Positions 36,511 through 43,792 of a stretch of 64,000 nt of DNA are shown here, piece by piece. Position numbers and translations under genes: made by a program. The stretch is from contig NZ_QSQT01000018.1 of the NCBI RefSeq assembly GCF_003437535.1, positions 1-64,000 of the forward strand. Reading direction: 5' to 3'. The DNA is from Phocaeicola plebeius. GTDB taxonomy: Bacteria > Bacteroidota > Bacteroidia > Bacteroidales > Bacteroidaceae. The notes below the pieces were generated by a model. The model ran no database searches and was not told the origin of the DNA. It was given only the letters and a program-made list of their open reading frames with translations. Each line of letters starts with the position of its first letter. Position 1 is the first letter of the stretch.

Positions 36511-37179
36511 ATGACACACATCAGCGAAATAACCTTATTGATTGCCGTCATTGCACTGGCCCTCTGGCCGGTCGTATTGTTCGCCCTGCGCTTCTTGCGC
36601 GAGCGTCAAAAACGGTTGGAATACATTGAAAGAATGACAAAAGACGAACAGGACGAAGTCACGACAAAAGACCTTGTCATCAGCGTTCTGAAGAAAATAG
36701 GCTGCCAGCCTAAGGTGAATGAAGAAAATCACATCACCTTTAAATATCAGGGAGACGATTTCTATATTGCGGCAGAAGAAGAGAACCGATTTATCATGAT
36801 CTGGAATCCATGGTGGGGCTCCATCAATGCCGACAACGAAGCGCTTCCTTATCTGAAAGAGATTATCAATTTGGCCAATGTAAACTCACTGGTCACTACC
36901 GTCTATATGGCGGACGAGGATGAGAAGACCATCGGACTACACTCCCGTTGCCACACGTTCTTCTCTCCCAGAGAAGGAGAGCTGGAAGAACACATGAAAA
37001 TGCTGCTGGACTATTTCTTTGACATGCACAATGTGATAAAGGACAACATGAACCAGTTAGGCCAGGCAGCCATCAACGAGGAAGAGAAAAAAGAACGCGT
37101 AAAAGTAAAAGGTTTTTCCGCCTATAAGGACAACACCATGCCTATTGAGGCGAAGAAAGAGGAAGAGAAGAAAGAGTAG
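36511..37179 (+). CDS. membrane-anchored protein of unknown function
   Basis: The 222-residue protein has one N-terminal transmembrane helix (residues 7-27). A cytoplasmic domain of about 120 residues follows (TTKDLVISVLKKIGCQPKV to YFFDMHNVI) that recalls YbjN/type III chaperone-like folds, and the tail is highly charged. I do not recognise a named family. Its last 38 bp overlap the convergent queH gene tail to tail. A near -7 box (TATCTTTA) lies about 55 bp upstream. Confidence 0.75.
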   Translation: MTHISEITLLIAVIALALWPVVLFALRFLRERQKRLEYIERMTKDEQDEVTTKDLVISVLKKIGCQPKVNEENHITFKYQGDDFYIAAEEENRFIMIWNPWWGSINADNEALPYLKEIINLANVNSLVTTVYMADEDEKTIGLHSRCHTFFSPREGELEEHMKMLLDYFFDMHNVIKDNMNQLGQAAINEEEKKERVKVKGFSAYKDNTMPIEAKKEEEKKE

Positions 37180-37780
37180 GTTCTTCGTCGTGCTTCCGCA
37201 TACTGAATTCACAGCCGCAATACTGCTGGTTATAGAAATTATATTCCTTGATAATGGCTATACGACGCTCACTCAAGCCCCCCCTGCGCCAGTTCTGTTC
37301 CCACCAGGTTACGTCGGGATAAGCAGCTACAGCCCAATGTCCTGCTTCATTAATCTGCTCCAGGCTTTTCCAGCGAGAGGAAGCTAACGTGGTCGTGATG
37401 ACTGAGAAACCGTGTTCATGTGCATAACGGGCCGTATCGGCCAGACGCATTTTAAAGCATTTCAGGCAACGCCCTCCGCGCTCCGGTTCGTTTTCAAGTC
37501 CGGCCACCGTACAACGCCAGAATGCATGGTCATAATCTGCATCCACAATATCCAAGCCCAACGACTGGGCATAGCGGGTACACTCGTCCTTACGGATATT
37601 GTATTCCTCCAACGGATAGATATTCGGATTACAATAATAGATAGTAGGGCGTATGCCATGATTCAACAGACATTCGATAATGGCCGATGAACACGGTGCG
37701 CAACAGGTGTGCAACAAGACTTTGTCGGCTCCACCCGGTACTTCCAATTCAAATTTCTTCTTTTTCATCCTTTCACTCAC
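37142..37780 (-). CDS. queH: epoxyqueuosine reductase QueH
   Basis: The 212-residue protein shows the QueH cysteine pairs: HTCCAPCSS near residue 25 and QYCGCEFS near residue 190. The segment RWKSLEQINEAGHWA lies between them. It reduces epoxyqueuosine to queuosine in tRNA wobble positions. It starts 2 nt after the MarR gene and so is probably the third gene of the sulfur-oxidoreductase operon. Its C-terminal tail of about 20 residues past the last Cys pair overlaps the convergent gene. Confidence 0.93.
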   Translation of the reverse strand: MSERMKKKKFELEVPGGADKVLLHTCCAPCSSAIIECLLNHGIRPTIYYCNPNIYPLEEYNIRKDECTRYAQSLGLDIVDADYDHAFWRCTVAGLENEPERGGRCLKCFKMRLADTARYAHEHGFSVITTTLASSRWKSLEQINEAGHWAVAAYPDVTWWEQNWRRGGLSERRIAIIKEYNFYNQQYCGCEFSMRKHDEEPTLSSLPLSSPQ

Positions 37781-37782
37781 CT

Positions 37783-38172
37783 TTATTCACACGAATCAGA
37801 CACTCCCTCCGCATAAGAAGCAAACAAGGGTTGCAACAACTCCGGTATATCTATCCCCTGCTCGCGTATTCCCTTCAGACAGTTATGCGCTTCTTTTGTC
37901 AGAGAGAAATACATTTGCCGCTTGTCTTTCTCGCCCAAGGCACGCACCAACAGATTCCGCTCTTCCACCGCACGAATCACCTTGGAGGCATGCGAGGGAG
38001 TCAGTCCCGTACGCTCTACAATCGTACTGGCCGCTACCCGCTCCTTACCGATGGCACATAACACCATAGCTTCGTTCAGCGACACTCCATGCGACTGCAT
38101 CAAACGGGATTCAAGTTCAGAGAGAGCCCGAAAGAGCTCTCTCATCACACAAATACATTTTATTTTTTCCAT
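37783..38172 (-). CDS. MarR family regulator
   Basis: The 129-residue winged-helix protein contains LNEAMVLCAIGKERVAASTIVERTGL and SHASKVIRAVEERNLLVRALGEKDKRQMYFSLT, the MarR DNA-binding and wing segments. It has cysteines at 6, 8, 39, 97 and 128, which could respond to reactive sulfur or oxidants. It is encoded 2 nt after the large oxidoreductase and probably controls that promoter, where two TTTCnAATGGAAA-like operators are visible. Confidence 0.88.
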   Translation of the reverse strand: MEKIKCICVMRELFRALSELESRLMQSHGVSLNEAMVLCAIGKERVAASTIVERTGLTPSHASKVIRAVEERNLLVRALGEKDKRQMYFSLTKEAHNCLKGIREQGIDIPELLQPLFASYAEGVSDSCE

Positions 38173-38174
38173 AC

Positions 38175-40622
38175 TTAAATAAACAGATTTACATTGGCTT
38201 CCTCGGCACGATCCATATAGGTCGCTACCCCACCGATGGTGACGTTGTCCAGCAGTTCCTCCTTTTTCACTCCCATCACGTCCATTGACATCTGACAGGC
38301 AATGAATTCTACTCCATTATCAATGGCCTGCTGGCGAAGTGATTCCAACGAATCGATTCCCTTACGGTTCATAATGTAACGCATCATCTTCGTACCCATA
38401 CCTCCCATGTTCATCTTTGAAAGCTTGAGTTTCCGAGAGCTGGAAGGCAACATCATGCCGAACATTTTTCCAAAAATATCCTTCTGTACCGACGGTTTCC
38501 GTTCCTTCTTGATGGCATTCAGTCCCCAGAAGGTAAAGAAGATGGTCACTTTCTTGCCCGTAGCTGCCGCACCGTTAGCCAGCACAAAGGTAGCCAAAGT
38601 TTTGTCAAGGTCATCACTGAAAAGGATGAAAGTTTTTCCCTTCTCTCCCACGTCCTGACGGGAAGCCTCTATGGCACAAGGAGTCGCTTTCTCTACCACT
38701 ACCTTATAGATTCCCCCTTCCGACTTTGAAGAAAGGAAGCGGTTTCCGGTAGTACGGCACCATGCCTCTGCGTCTCTCGGGAAGCCGGCATCCGTAGCAT
38801 GAATTTCCATCTGCTCACCGGCTTTCAGTTCCTCCATCCCTTTTTTCAAACGCAAGATAGGGCCAGGACACTGTATGCCACAGGCATCTACCACATGTAC
38901 CTTTTTGCAATCCGAATTTCCTTCAGCCGTTTCACACGAGCAGGCTACGGCACATGCTTCTTCCGGCTGGCAAACCGGAGTAACCGCTGCATTGTAGGTC
39001 TTGATACCACCTATCAGGTTGCGCACATCCTTATAACCGTTTTCTTTCAGAATGTTGGAAGCCAGATAGCCGCGCAAGCCGACTCCACAATACAAGAAGA
39101 CTGGTTTGTCCGATGGAATTTCCTTCATCCGTGAACGCATTTCATCCAAAGGTACGTTTACCGCTCCAGGAATGTGCCCCAGTTCATATTCGTCTTTTGT
39201 CCGTACATCCACCAAGGTCACCTTAGTCAAATCGGCCTGCTGTAATTCTCTCCAATAAAGAGGAGTCATCTTGCCGTTCAAGATATTTCCAGCTACATAG
39301 CCCGACACCGCTACCGGATCTTTAGCTGAAGAGAAAGGAGGTGCGTAGGCATGTTCCAGTTGCATCAAATCATATACGGTTCCTTTCTGCTTGATGACCA
39401 GTGCATATTCATCAATGCGCTTATCCACTCCATTGTATCCCACAATCTGTGCCCCATACAAACGACCGTCTTCAGGAGAGAAAGTAATCTTGATGTCCAT
39501 CTGCAGGGAACCGGGATAGTAACCGGCATGCGAACCTGAGTGAATGGTTGCCGACAGATAAGGCATACCAAAAACTTTCAGACGCTTAGCCGGAAGTCCC
39601 GTAGAAGCCACAGTCAAGTCAAATACTTTCGCTATGGCAGTCCCGATAGAGCCTTCATATTTCACCCGGTTACCAAATGTCATGTTGTCGGCTACGATAC
39701 GTGCCTGACGATTGGCCGGTCCGGCCAGAAAGTTCAACCACGGCTTACCGGTAATCGGATGCGGATATTCAATGGCATCACCTACGGCATACACTGACTC
39801 GTCGGAAGTCTGCAGGTATTCATTTACATAAATACCCTTCATTTCTCCTAACTTCAATCCGGCTTCTACAGCCAGATGAGTTTCTGCCCGTACACCGATA
39901 GAAAGAATAACCAGCTGAGCTTCTGCCTGTAACCCCGACTGGAATTTAACTCTCAGTCCGGAATCGGTCTTTTCAAAGGCTTCCACTGCCTGTTTCAGAT
40001 ACAGTTTGACACCCTTCTGTTGCAGATGGCCATGCACCAGCGCTGCCATAGAGAAATCAATCGGTCCCATCACCTGATCAGCCATCTCTACTACAGCCAC
40101 CTCAATACCGGCATGATGAAGGTTCTCGGCCATTTCCAATCCGATAAAACCACCTCCTACAATCACCGCTTTCTTTATCTCATGGCTCTGCATGTAAGTC
40201 TTAATGCGGTCTGTATCTGCCACATTTCTCAGGGTAAAGATTCCTTCATTATCAATTCCCGGCAAAGGAGGACGCACTGGCGATGCCCCCGGTGAAAGCA
40301 GCAATTTATCGTATGTTTCAGTATATTCTTTCCCGTCCGAAGTACGTACCTTTACTTCTTTACGGGCAGTATCAATTGCCATAACCTCCGAACGTACCCG
40401 CACATCGATGCGAAAACGAGTGGAGAATGCTTCCGGAGTCTGTACAAACAAGCGGTCGCGCTCCTGAATCACCCCACCTATATAATAAGGTAAACCACAA
40501 TTGGCATAAGAGATATATTCTCCACGCTCAAACAAAATGATTTCAGCCTTTTCCGTGTTTCTCCGAATACGGGTAGCCGCAGTGGCTCCACCTGCTACCC
40601 CACCAACAATTACATACTTCAT
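38175..40622 (-). CDS. CoA-disulfide reductase-rhodanese-TusA-DsrE fusion
   Basis: The 815-residue protein joins four sulfur-handling domains. Residues 1-445 are an FAD/NAD(P)-dependent CoA-disulfide or persulfide reductase (GGVAGGATAATRIRR; active Cys42 in NCGLPYY). Residues about 455-550 are a rhodanese domain with Cys512 (FLYCGVGLRGY). Residues about 575-650 are a TusA-like domain (CGIQCPGPILRLKKGM, Cys585). The last 160 residues are a DsrE/DsrF-like domain (FILFSDDLDKTLATFVLANGA; FIACQMSMDVMG). Sulfur could be passed internally from persulfide to carrier. It is cytoplasmic, with no signal peptide, and is cotranscribed with MarR and queH. Confidence 0.92.
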   Translation of the reverse strand: MKYVIVGGVAGGATAATRIRRNTEKAEIILFERGEYISYANCGLPYYIGGVIQERDRLFVQTPEAFSTRFRIDVRVRSEVMAIDTARKEVKVRTSDGKEYTETYDKLLLSPGASPVRPPLPGIDNEGIFTLRNVADTDRIKTYMQSHEIKKAVIVGGGFIGLEMAENLHHAGIEVAVVEMADQVMGPIDFSMAALVHGHLQQKGVKLYLKQAVEAFEKTDSGLRVKFQSGLQAEAQLVILSIGVRAETHLAVEAGLKLGEMKGIYVNEYLQTSDESVYAVGDAIEYPHPITGKPWLNFLAGPANRQARIVADNMTFGNRVKYEGSIGTAIAKVFDLTVASTGLPAKRLKVFGMPYLSATIHSGSHAGYYPGSLQMDIKITFSPEDGRLYGAQIVGYNGVDKRIDEYALVIKQKGTVYDLMQLEHAYAPPFSSAKDPVAVSGYVAGNILNGKMTPLYWRELQQADLTKVTLVDVRTKDEYELGHIPGAVNVPLDEMRSRMKEIPSDKPVFLYCGVGLRGYLASNILKENGYKDVRNLIGGIKTYNAAVTPVCQPEEACAVACSCETAEGNSDCKKVHVVDACGIQCPGPILRLKKGMEELKAGEQMEIHATDAGFPRDAEAWCRTTGNRFLSSKSEGGIYKVVVEKATPCAIEASRQDVGEKGKTFILFSDDLDKTLATFVLANGAAATGKKVTIFFTFWGLNAIKKERKPSVQKDIFGKMFGMMLPSSSRKLKLSKMNMGGMGTKMMRYIMNRKGIDSLESLRQQAIDNGVEFIACQMSMDVMGVKKEELLDNVTIGGVATYMDRAEEANVNLFI

Positions 40623-40647
40623 AACTATTTATTTTCTTTGTTATTAT

Positions 40648-40712
40648 TTTCTAATGGAAACTTTTTGCAAAGAAAATAAATAATTACATAAAGAATAAAT
40701 TTCCAATGGAAA
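40648..40712. promoter_or_regulatory. paired palindromic operators around the oxidoreductase promoter
   Basis: Two inverted repeats, TTTCTAATGGAAA (40648-40660) and TTTCCAATGGAAA (40700-40712), have centres 52 bp apart. They bracket a near-consensus minus-strand -7 box (TTTCTTTG at 40675-40668). Their placement fits autoregulation by the MarR protein of the operon. Confidence 0.6.
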
Positions 40713-40753
40713 ATATTCACCAATTAAGCATTATTAAGGGAAAGCGTCTCTTT

Positions 40754-41248
40754 CTAAGCTAATTTCTGATAAGCCAGTCGCGGAGTTCCATTACGCACAT
40801 AGATAATTCCACAATACGCAAAGCCTGTAGAAAGCAGCAGATGTTGCATCACCTTGTTGTCTGCATGAGTATCGGCACGCAGGCACGGCCACTGACGGAA
40901 GCACCAGTCCACACACAGTTTTCCTATCCCCTTGCAGGAGCCGTCGGATGCCAGCCGATGAATCACATAATAGGGAGAGTCGTCTCGCCATTCCCCGTTT
41001 TCAATGCGTGCATAGGTCGGATCGGGTCCCTGAATGAAACAGAAAGTGGCCACTGCTCTTCCATCCTCCGTTACACACACATAACAGTGAGAAGCTTCTA
41101 TTTCCTCCTGTATCAGTTCCCGCTGGGGATATCCGTTAATCCACTGATTAGGGTTTCCCGTGCGACACATGAAACGACGGGCTTCTTCAAATATCTCCAT
41201 CAAACGGTCCAAATCATCCAATGTAGCCTTGCGTATCTGTAAATTCAT
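40754..41248 (-). CDS. GNAT family N-acetyltransferase
   Basis: The 164-residue protein has a GNAT fold: IRKATLDDLDRLMEIFEEAR at the start and IHRLASDGSCKGIGKLCVDWC, which contains the acetyl-CoA loop (SCKGIGK). A C-terminal strand with YVRNGTPRLAYQK closes the fold. The acceptor substrate is unknown. The gene is monocistronic and divergent from tRNA-Ala. Confidence 0.85.
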   Translation of the reverse strand: MNLQIRKATLDDLDRLMEIFEEARRFMCRTGNPNQWINGYPQRELIQEEIEASHCYVCVTEDGRAVATFCFIQGPDPTYARIENGEWRDDSPYYVIHRLASDGSCKGIGKLCVDWCFRQWPCLRADTHADNKVMQHLLLSTGFAYCGIIYVRNGTPRLAYQKLA

Positions 41249-41315
41249 AAGTCTTTTCTATTTTGATAAACCGACGCAAAACTAATGGTTTTCTTCTGTT
41301 TTATAGAGCAGGTTT

Positions 41316-41346
41316 CTTGTTTTTTTGAAATAATGTTGTACCTTTG
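41316..41346 (+). promoter_or_regulatory. promoter of tRNA-Ala
   Basis: A CTTG at 41316-41319 and a -7 TACCTTTG at 41339-41346, 19 bp apart, precede the tRNA by 20 bp. Confidence 0.7.
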
Positions 41347-41366
41347 TGACAACTTCAAAAACAAAT

Positions 41367-41440
41367 GGGGCATTAGCTCATCTGGCTAGAGCGTTTGACT
41401 GGCAGTCAAAAGGTGGCAGGTTCGAGTCCTGTATGCTCCA
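41367..41440 (+). tRNA. tRNA-Ala (GGC)
   Basis: The 74-nt cloverleaf has acceptor GGGGCAT/ATGCTCC, D arm with TAGCTCA, anticodon GGC in the loop between TTTGA and TCAAA, and T loop TTCGAGT. A T-rich tract follows immediately. Confidence 0.95.
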
Positions 41441-41520
41441 CTTTTTCTTTTCTACTCCACTTGACTTTTCCCTGATTAAATATAAAAACAGACCTTGTCT
41501 GACTTATTCAATTTATTATT

Positions 41521-42216
41521 ATGTACAGTATTTTAATCATAGAAGACGATAAACGAGTAGCCGATTTGCTAAAAACCGGACTGGAAGAAAATGGCTATCA
41601 CACCATGGTGGCATACGATGGAGCCATGGGGCTTCGTCTGTTCCAATCTCACTCTTTTCAGCTGGTTATTTCGGATATTATTCTTCCCAAAATGGATGGC
41701 TTTGAACTCTGCAAAGAAATACGCAAAGCAAATCCGCATATCCCTGTACTTATGCTGACAGCCTTGGGGTCAACCGATGATAAACTCGATGGATTTGATG
41801 CAGGTGCAGATGACTACATGGTAAAACCTTTCGACTTCCGGGAACTGAACGCACGCATTAAAGTGCTTCTGAAAAGAAAAGCAGAAGCAACTGTATCTGT
41901 TGTTGCTCCCGAGAAACTTACCTACAAAGACTTGCAGATTGATACCAACCGCAGGGAAGTGATGCGCCAAGGTAGCCTCATCCGCTTATCTCCAAAAGAA
42001 TACAACCTGCTTACCTACATGGTGCAGAATGCAGAACGAGTCATCAGCCGGATAGAAATTGCCGAAAAAGTCTGGAATACCCACTTTGATACCGGTACCA
42101 ACTTTATCGATGTGTACATCAATTACCTGCGTAAAAAAATAGACAAAGACTTTGAAACCAAACTGATTCACACCAAACCTGGAATCGGATTTATTCTTAC
42201 TGACGAAAAGCCATGA
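41521..42216 (+). CDS. OmpR-family response regulator
   Basis: The 231-residue protein has a receiver domain (phosphoacceptor Asp52 in VISDIILPKMDG; conserved Lys in YMVKPFD). A winged-helix DNA-binding domain follows (residues 135-230, with SPKEYNLLTYMVQN and TNFIDVYINYLRKKID). It overlaps the kinase gene by 4 nt. Four phased direct repeats upstream of mgtA are the likely DNA target. Confidence 0.93.
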   Translation: MYSILIIEDDKRVADLLKTGLEENGYHTMVAYDGAMGLRLFQSHSFQLVISDIILPKMDGFELCKEIRKANPHIPVLMLTALGSTDDKLDGFDAGADDYMVKPFDFRELNARIKVLLKRKAEATVSVVAPEKLTYKDLQIDTNRREVMRQGSLIRLSPKEYNLLTYMVQNAERVISRIEIAEKVWNTHFDTGTNFIDVYINYLRKKIDKDFETKLIHTKPGIGFILTDEKP

Positions 42217-43583
42217 AAATTAAAACCGCACTTACGCTCAAAAATACCGGAGTCATAGCTGTGGTATTTCTGCTTTGCATGACCTTAATCTATCTGGTCA
42301 GCGAGCATATCCGAAGCAATACCTTCTTCCATAACCTGAAGAGTGAAGCTGTCACTAAAGTGCATCTGTTCCTGCAAAACCAGGTAGATGCCGACATCAT
42401 GCAATCCATCTACCTGAATAATAAGGAGTTTATCAATGAGGTGGAAGTGGCTGTATATACCACAGACTTTCACATGCTCTACCACGACGCCATCGACAAT
42501 GATATTGTCAAAGAGAATCCGGAAATGATTGCCCAAATTCTCCAACAAAAGGAAATTGAATTTTATATCGGGAAATACCAGGCCGTCGGGATGGTTTATC
42601 CTTTCAACGGACAGACTTATATTGTGACGGCCGCAGCTTACGACGGTTACGGACACACCAACCTGCTGGAACTTCAGAAAACCTTGGTTATCCTGTTCTT
42701 TATCGGTCTCCTGCTTTTATTTATTACCTGCTATTTCCTGGTTCGGGCATCCTTAAAACCTATCCGGGAAATCGTAAAAGAAGCAGAAACGATTACCGCT
42801 TCGCGTATTGACCAGCGTCTGCCCGTAAGAAACGAGAAAGACGAATTAGGAGAATTAAGCCAGGCTTTCAATGAACTACTGGAGCGACTTGAAATATCAT
42901 TCAACTCCCAGAAAATGTTTGTCAGCAACGTGTCTCACGAAATGAGAACCCCGCTGGCTGCCCTCATTGCGGAACTGGATTTGTGTCTGCAGAAAGACCG
43001 TACAGAAACACAATATCGTCAAGCCATACAGAACGTGCTACAGGATGCACGACGAATGACAAAACTGATTGACGGGCTGCTTAATTTGGCTAAAGCTGAT
43101 TACCAGAAAGAACAGATCAAGATGCATGAAATCCGGTTGGACGAATTGTTGCTCGATACACGGGAAATCATTCTTCGTGCCCATCCGGAATACCACATCG
43201 AACTGATTTTTGAACAGGAAGATGCGGAAGACGACCGGATGATTACCGTCATGGGCAATGATTACCTGCTAACCATTGCCTTTGCTAACTTGATTGAGAA
43301 TAACTGCAAGTATTCGGACGACAAATCTTCTTTCATTCAGATTTCCTACTGGGATAAATGGACCATTATCCGCCTGTCGGATGACGGAATTGGTATGTCG
43401 GATGCAGAAAAAGAAAAGATTTTCACCTTGTTCTACCGCGGAGAGCAGGAACAGCATGCGGAAGGACACGGCATCGGGATGGCGCTTGCACAGAAAATCA
43501 TCGCCCTGCATCAGGGCAGTATAGCCGTACATTCAAAACAAGGAGAAGGAACGACCTTCATCATTGAACTTCCTCACATTTAA
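42213..43583 (+). CDS. HAMP-containing sensor histidine kinase
   Basis: The 456-residue kinase has two transmembrane helices (about 12-30 and 155-175) flanking a periplasmic sensor of about 125 residues. A HAMP domain follows, then a dimerisation H-box (VSHEMRTPLAAL, His242) and a HATPase domain with NLIENNCKYS, DDGIGM and GHGIGMALAQKI. The periplasmic part contains many acidic residues (VDADIMQS, IDNDIVKENPEM), as is common in divalent-cation sensors. With mgtA next to it, magnesium sensing in the manner of PhoQ is an inference. Confidence 0.92.
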   Translation: MKIKTALTLKNTGVIAVVFLLCMTLIYLVSEHIRSNTFFHNLKSEAVTKVHLFLQNQVDADIMQSIYLNNKEFINEVEVAVYTTDFHMLYHDAIDNDIVKENPEMIAQILQQKEIEFYIGKYQAVGMVYPFNGQTYIVTAAAYDGYGHTNLLELQKTLVILFFIGLLLLFITCYFLVRASLKPIREIVKEAETITASRIDQRLPVRNEKDELGELSQAFNELLERLEISFNSQKMFVSNVSHEMRTPLAALIAELDLCLQKDRTETQYRQAIQNVLQDARRMTKLIDGLLNLAKADYQKEQIKMHEIRLDELLLDTREIILRAHPEYHIELIFEQEDAEDDRMITVMGNDYLLTIAFANLIENNCKYSDDKSSFIQISYWDKWTIIRLSDDGIGMSDAEKEKIFTLFYRGEQEQHAEGHGIGMALAQKIIALHQGSIAVHSKQGEGTTFIIELPHI

Positions 43584-43622
43584 TCTTTTGGCACATCCAT
43601 TCAAAGAAAAATAAACTCCATC

Positions 43623-43693
43623 AGAGTGGTATTAGAAAATTAGTCTCACAAATTCTAATAGTTTTCTAATACCACTCTAATATTTCTCTAACA
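43623..43693 (+). promoter_or_regulatory. phased direct repeats and inverted repeat before mgtA
   Basis: CTAATA occurs at 43655, 43666 and 43677 and CTAACA at 43688, an exact 11-bp period that puts all four on one face of the helix. This is the usual arrangement for OmpR-family activators. The region also contains a perfect 17-bp inverted repeat (43623-43639 with 43662-43678), which places a mirrored pair of the same motif on the opposite strand. The repeats end about 22 bp before the -7 box. Confidence 0.75.
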
Positions 43694-43714
43694 GCCTCTG
43701 TCGGGGGCATTGCC

Positions 43715-43722
43715 TACTTTTG
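43715..43722 (+). promoter_or_regulatory. -7 box for mgtA
   Basis: TACTTTTG matches TAnnTTTG. There is no good -33 element, which fits a promoter that needs an activator. Confidence 0.65.
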
Positions 43723-43753
43723 CCACGTGAAAAGAAAACATAGTAATCACCCT

Positions 43754-43792
43754 ATGAATTTTAATGATCATGTGGAAGAAAAGAAAAAGTAG
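43754..43792 (+). CDS. possible 12-codon leader peptide overlapping the mgtA start
   Basis: An ATG at 43754 opens a short frame encoding MNFNDHVEEKKK and stopping at TAG 43790-43792. It overlaps both candidate mgtA starts (43764, 43770) in another frame. It contains Asp and Glu residues, as do leader peptides that sense low magnesium by ribosome instability. It could also be chance. Confidence 0.25.
   Translation: MNFNDHVEEKKK

Noticed and set aside
43623..43678. Terminator for the histidine kinase gene
   Set aside because: The 17-bp inverted repeat is AT-rich, has a 22-nt loop and no T-run, and coincides with phased direct repeats, so a regulator-binding site is more likely.
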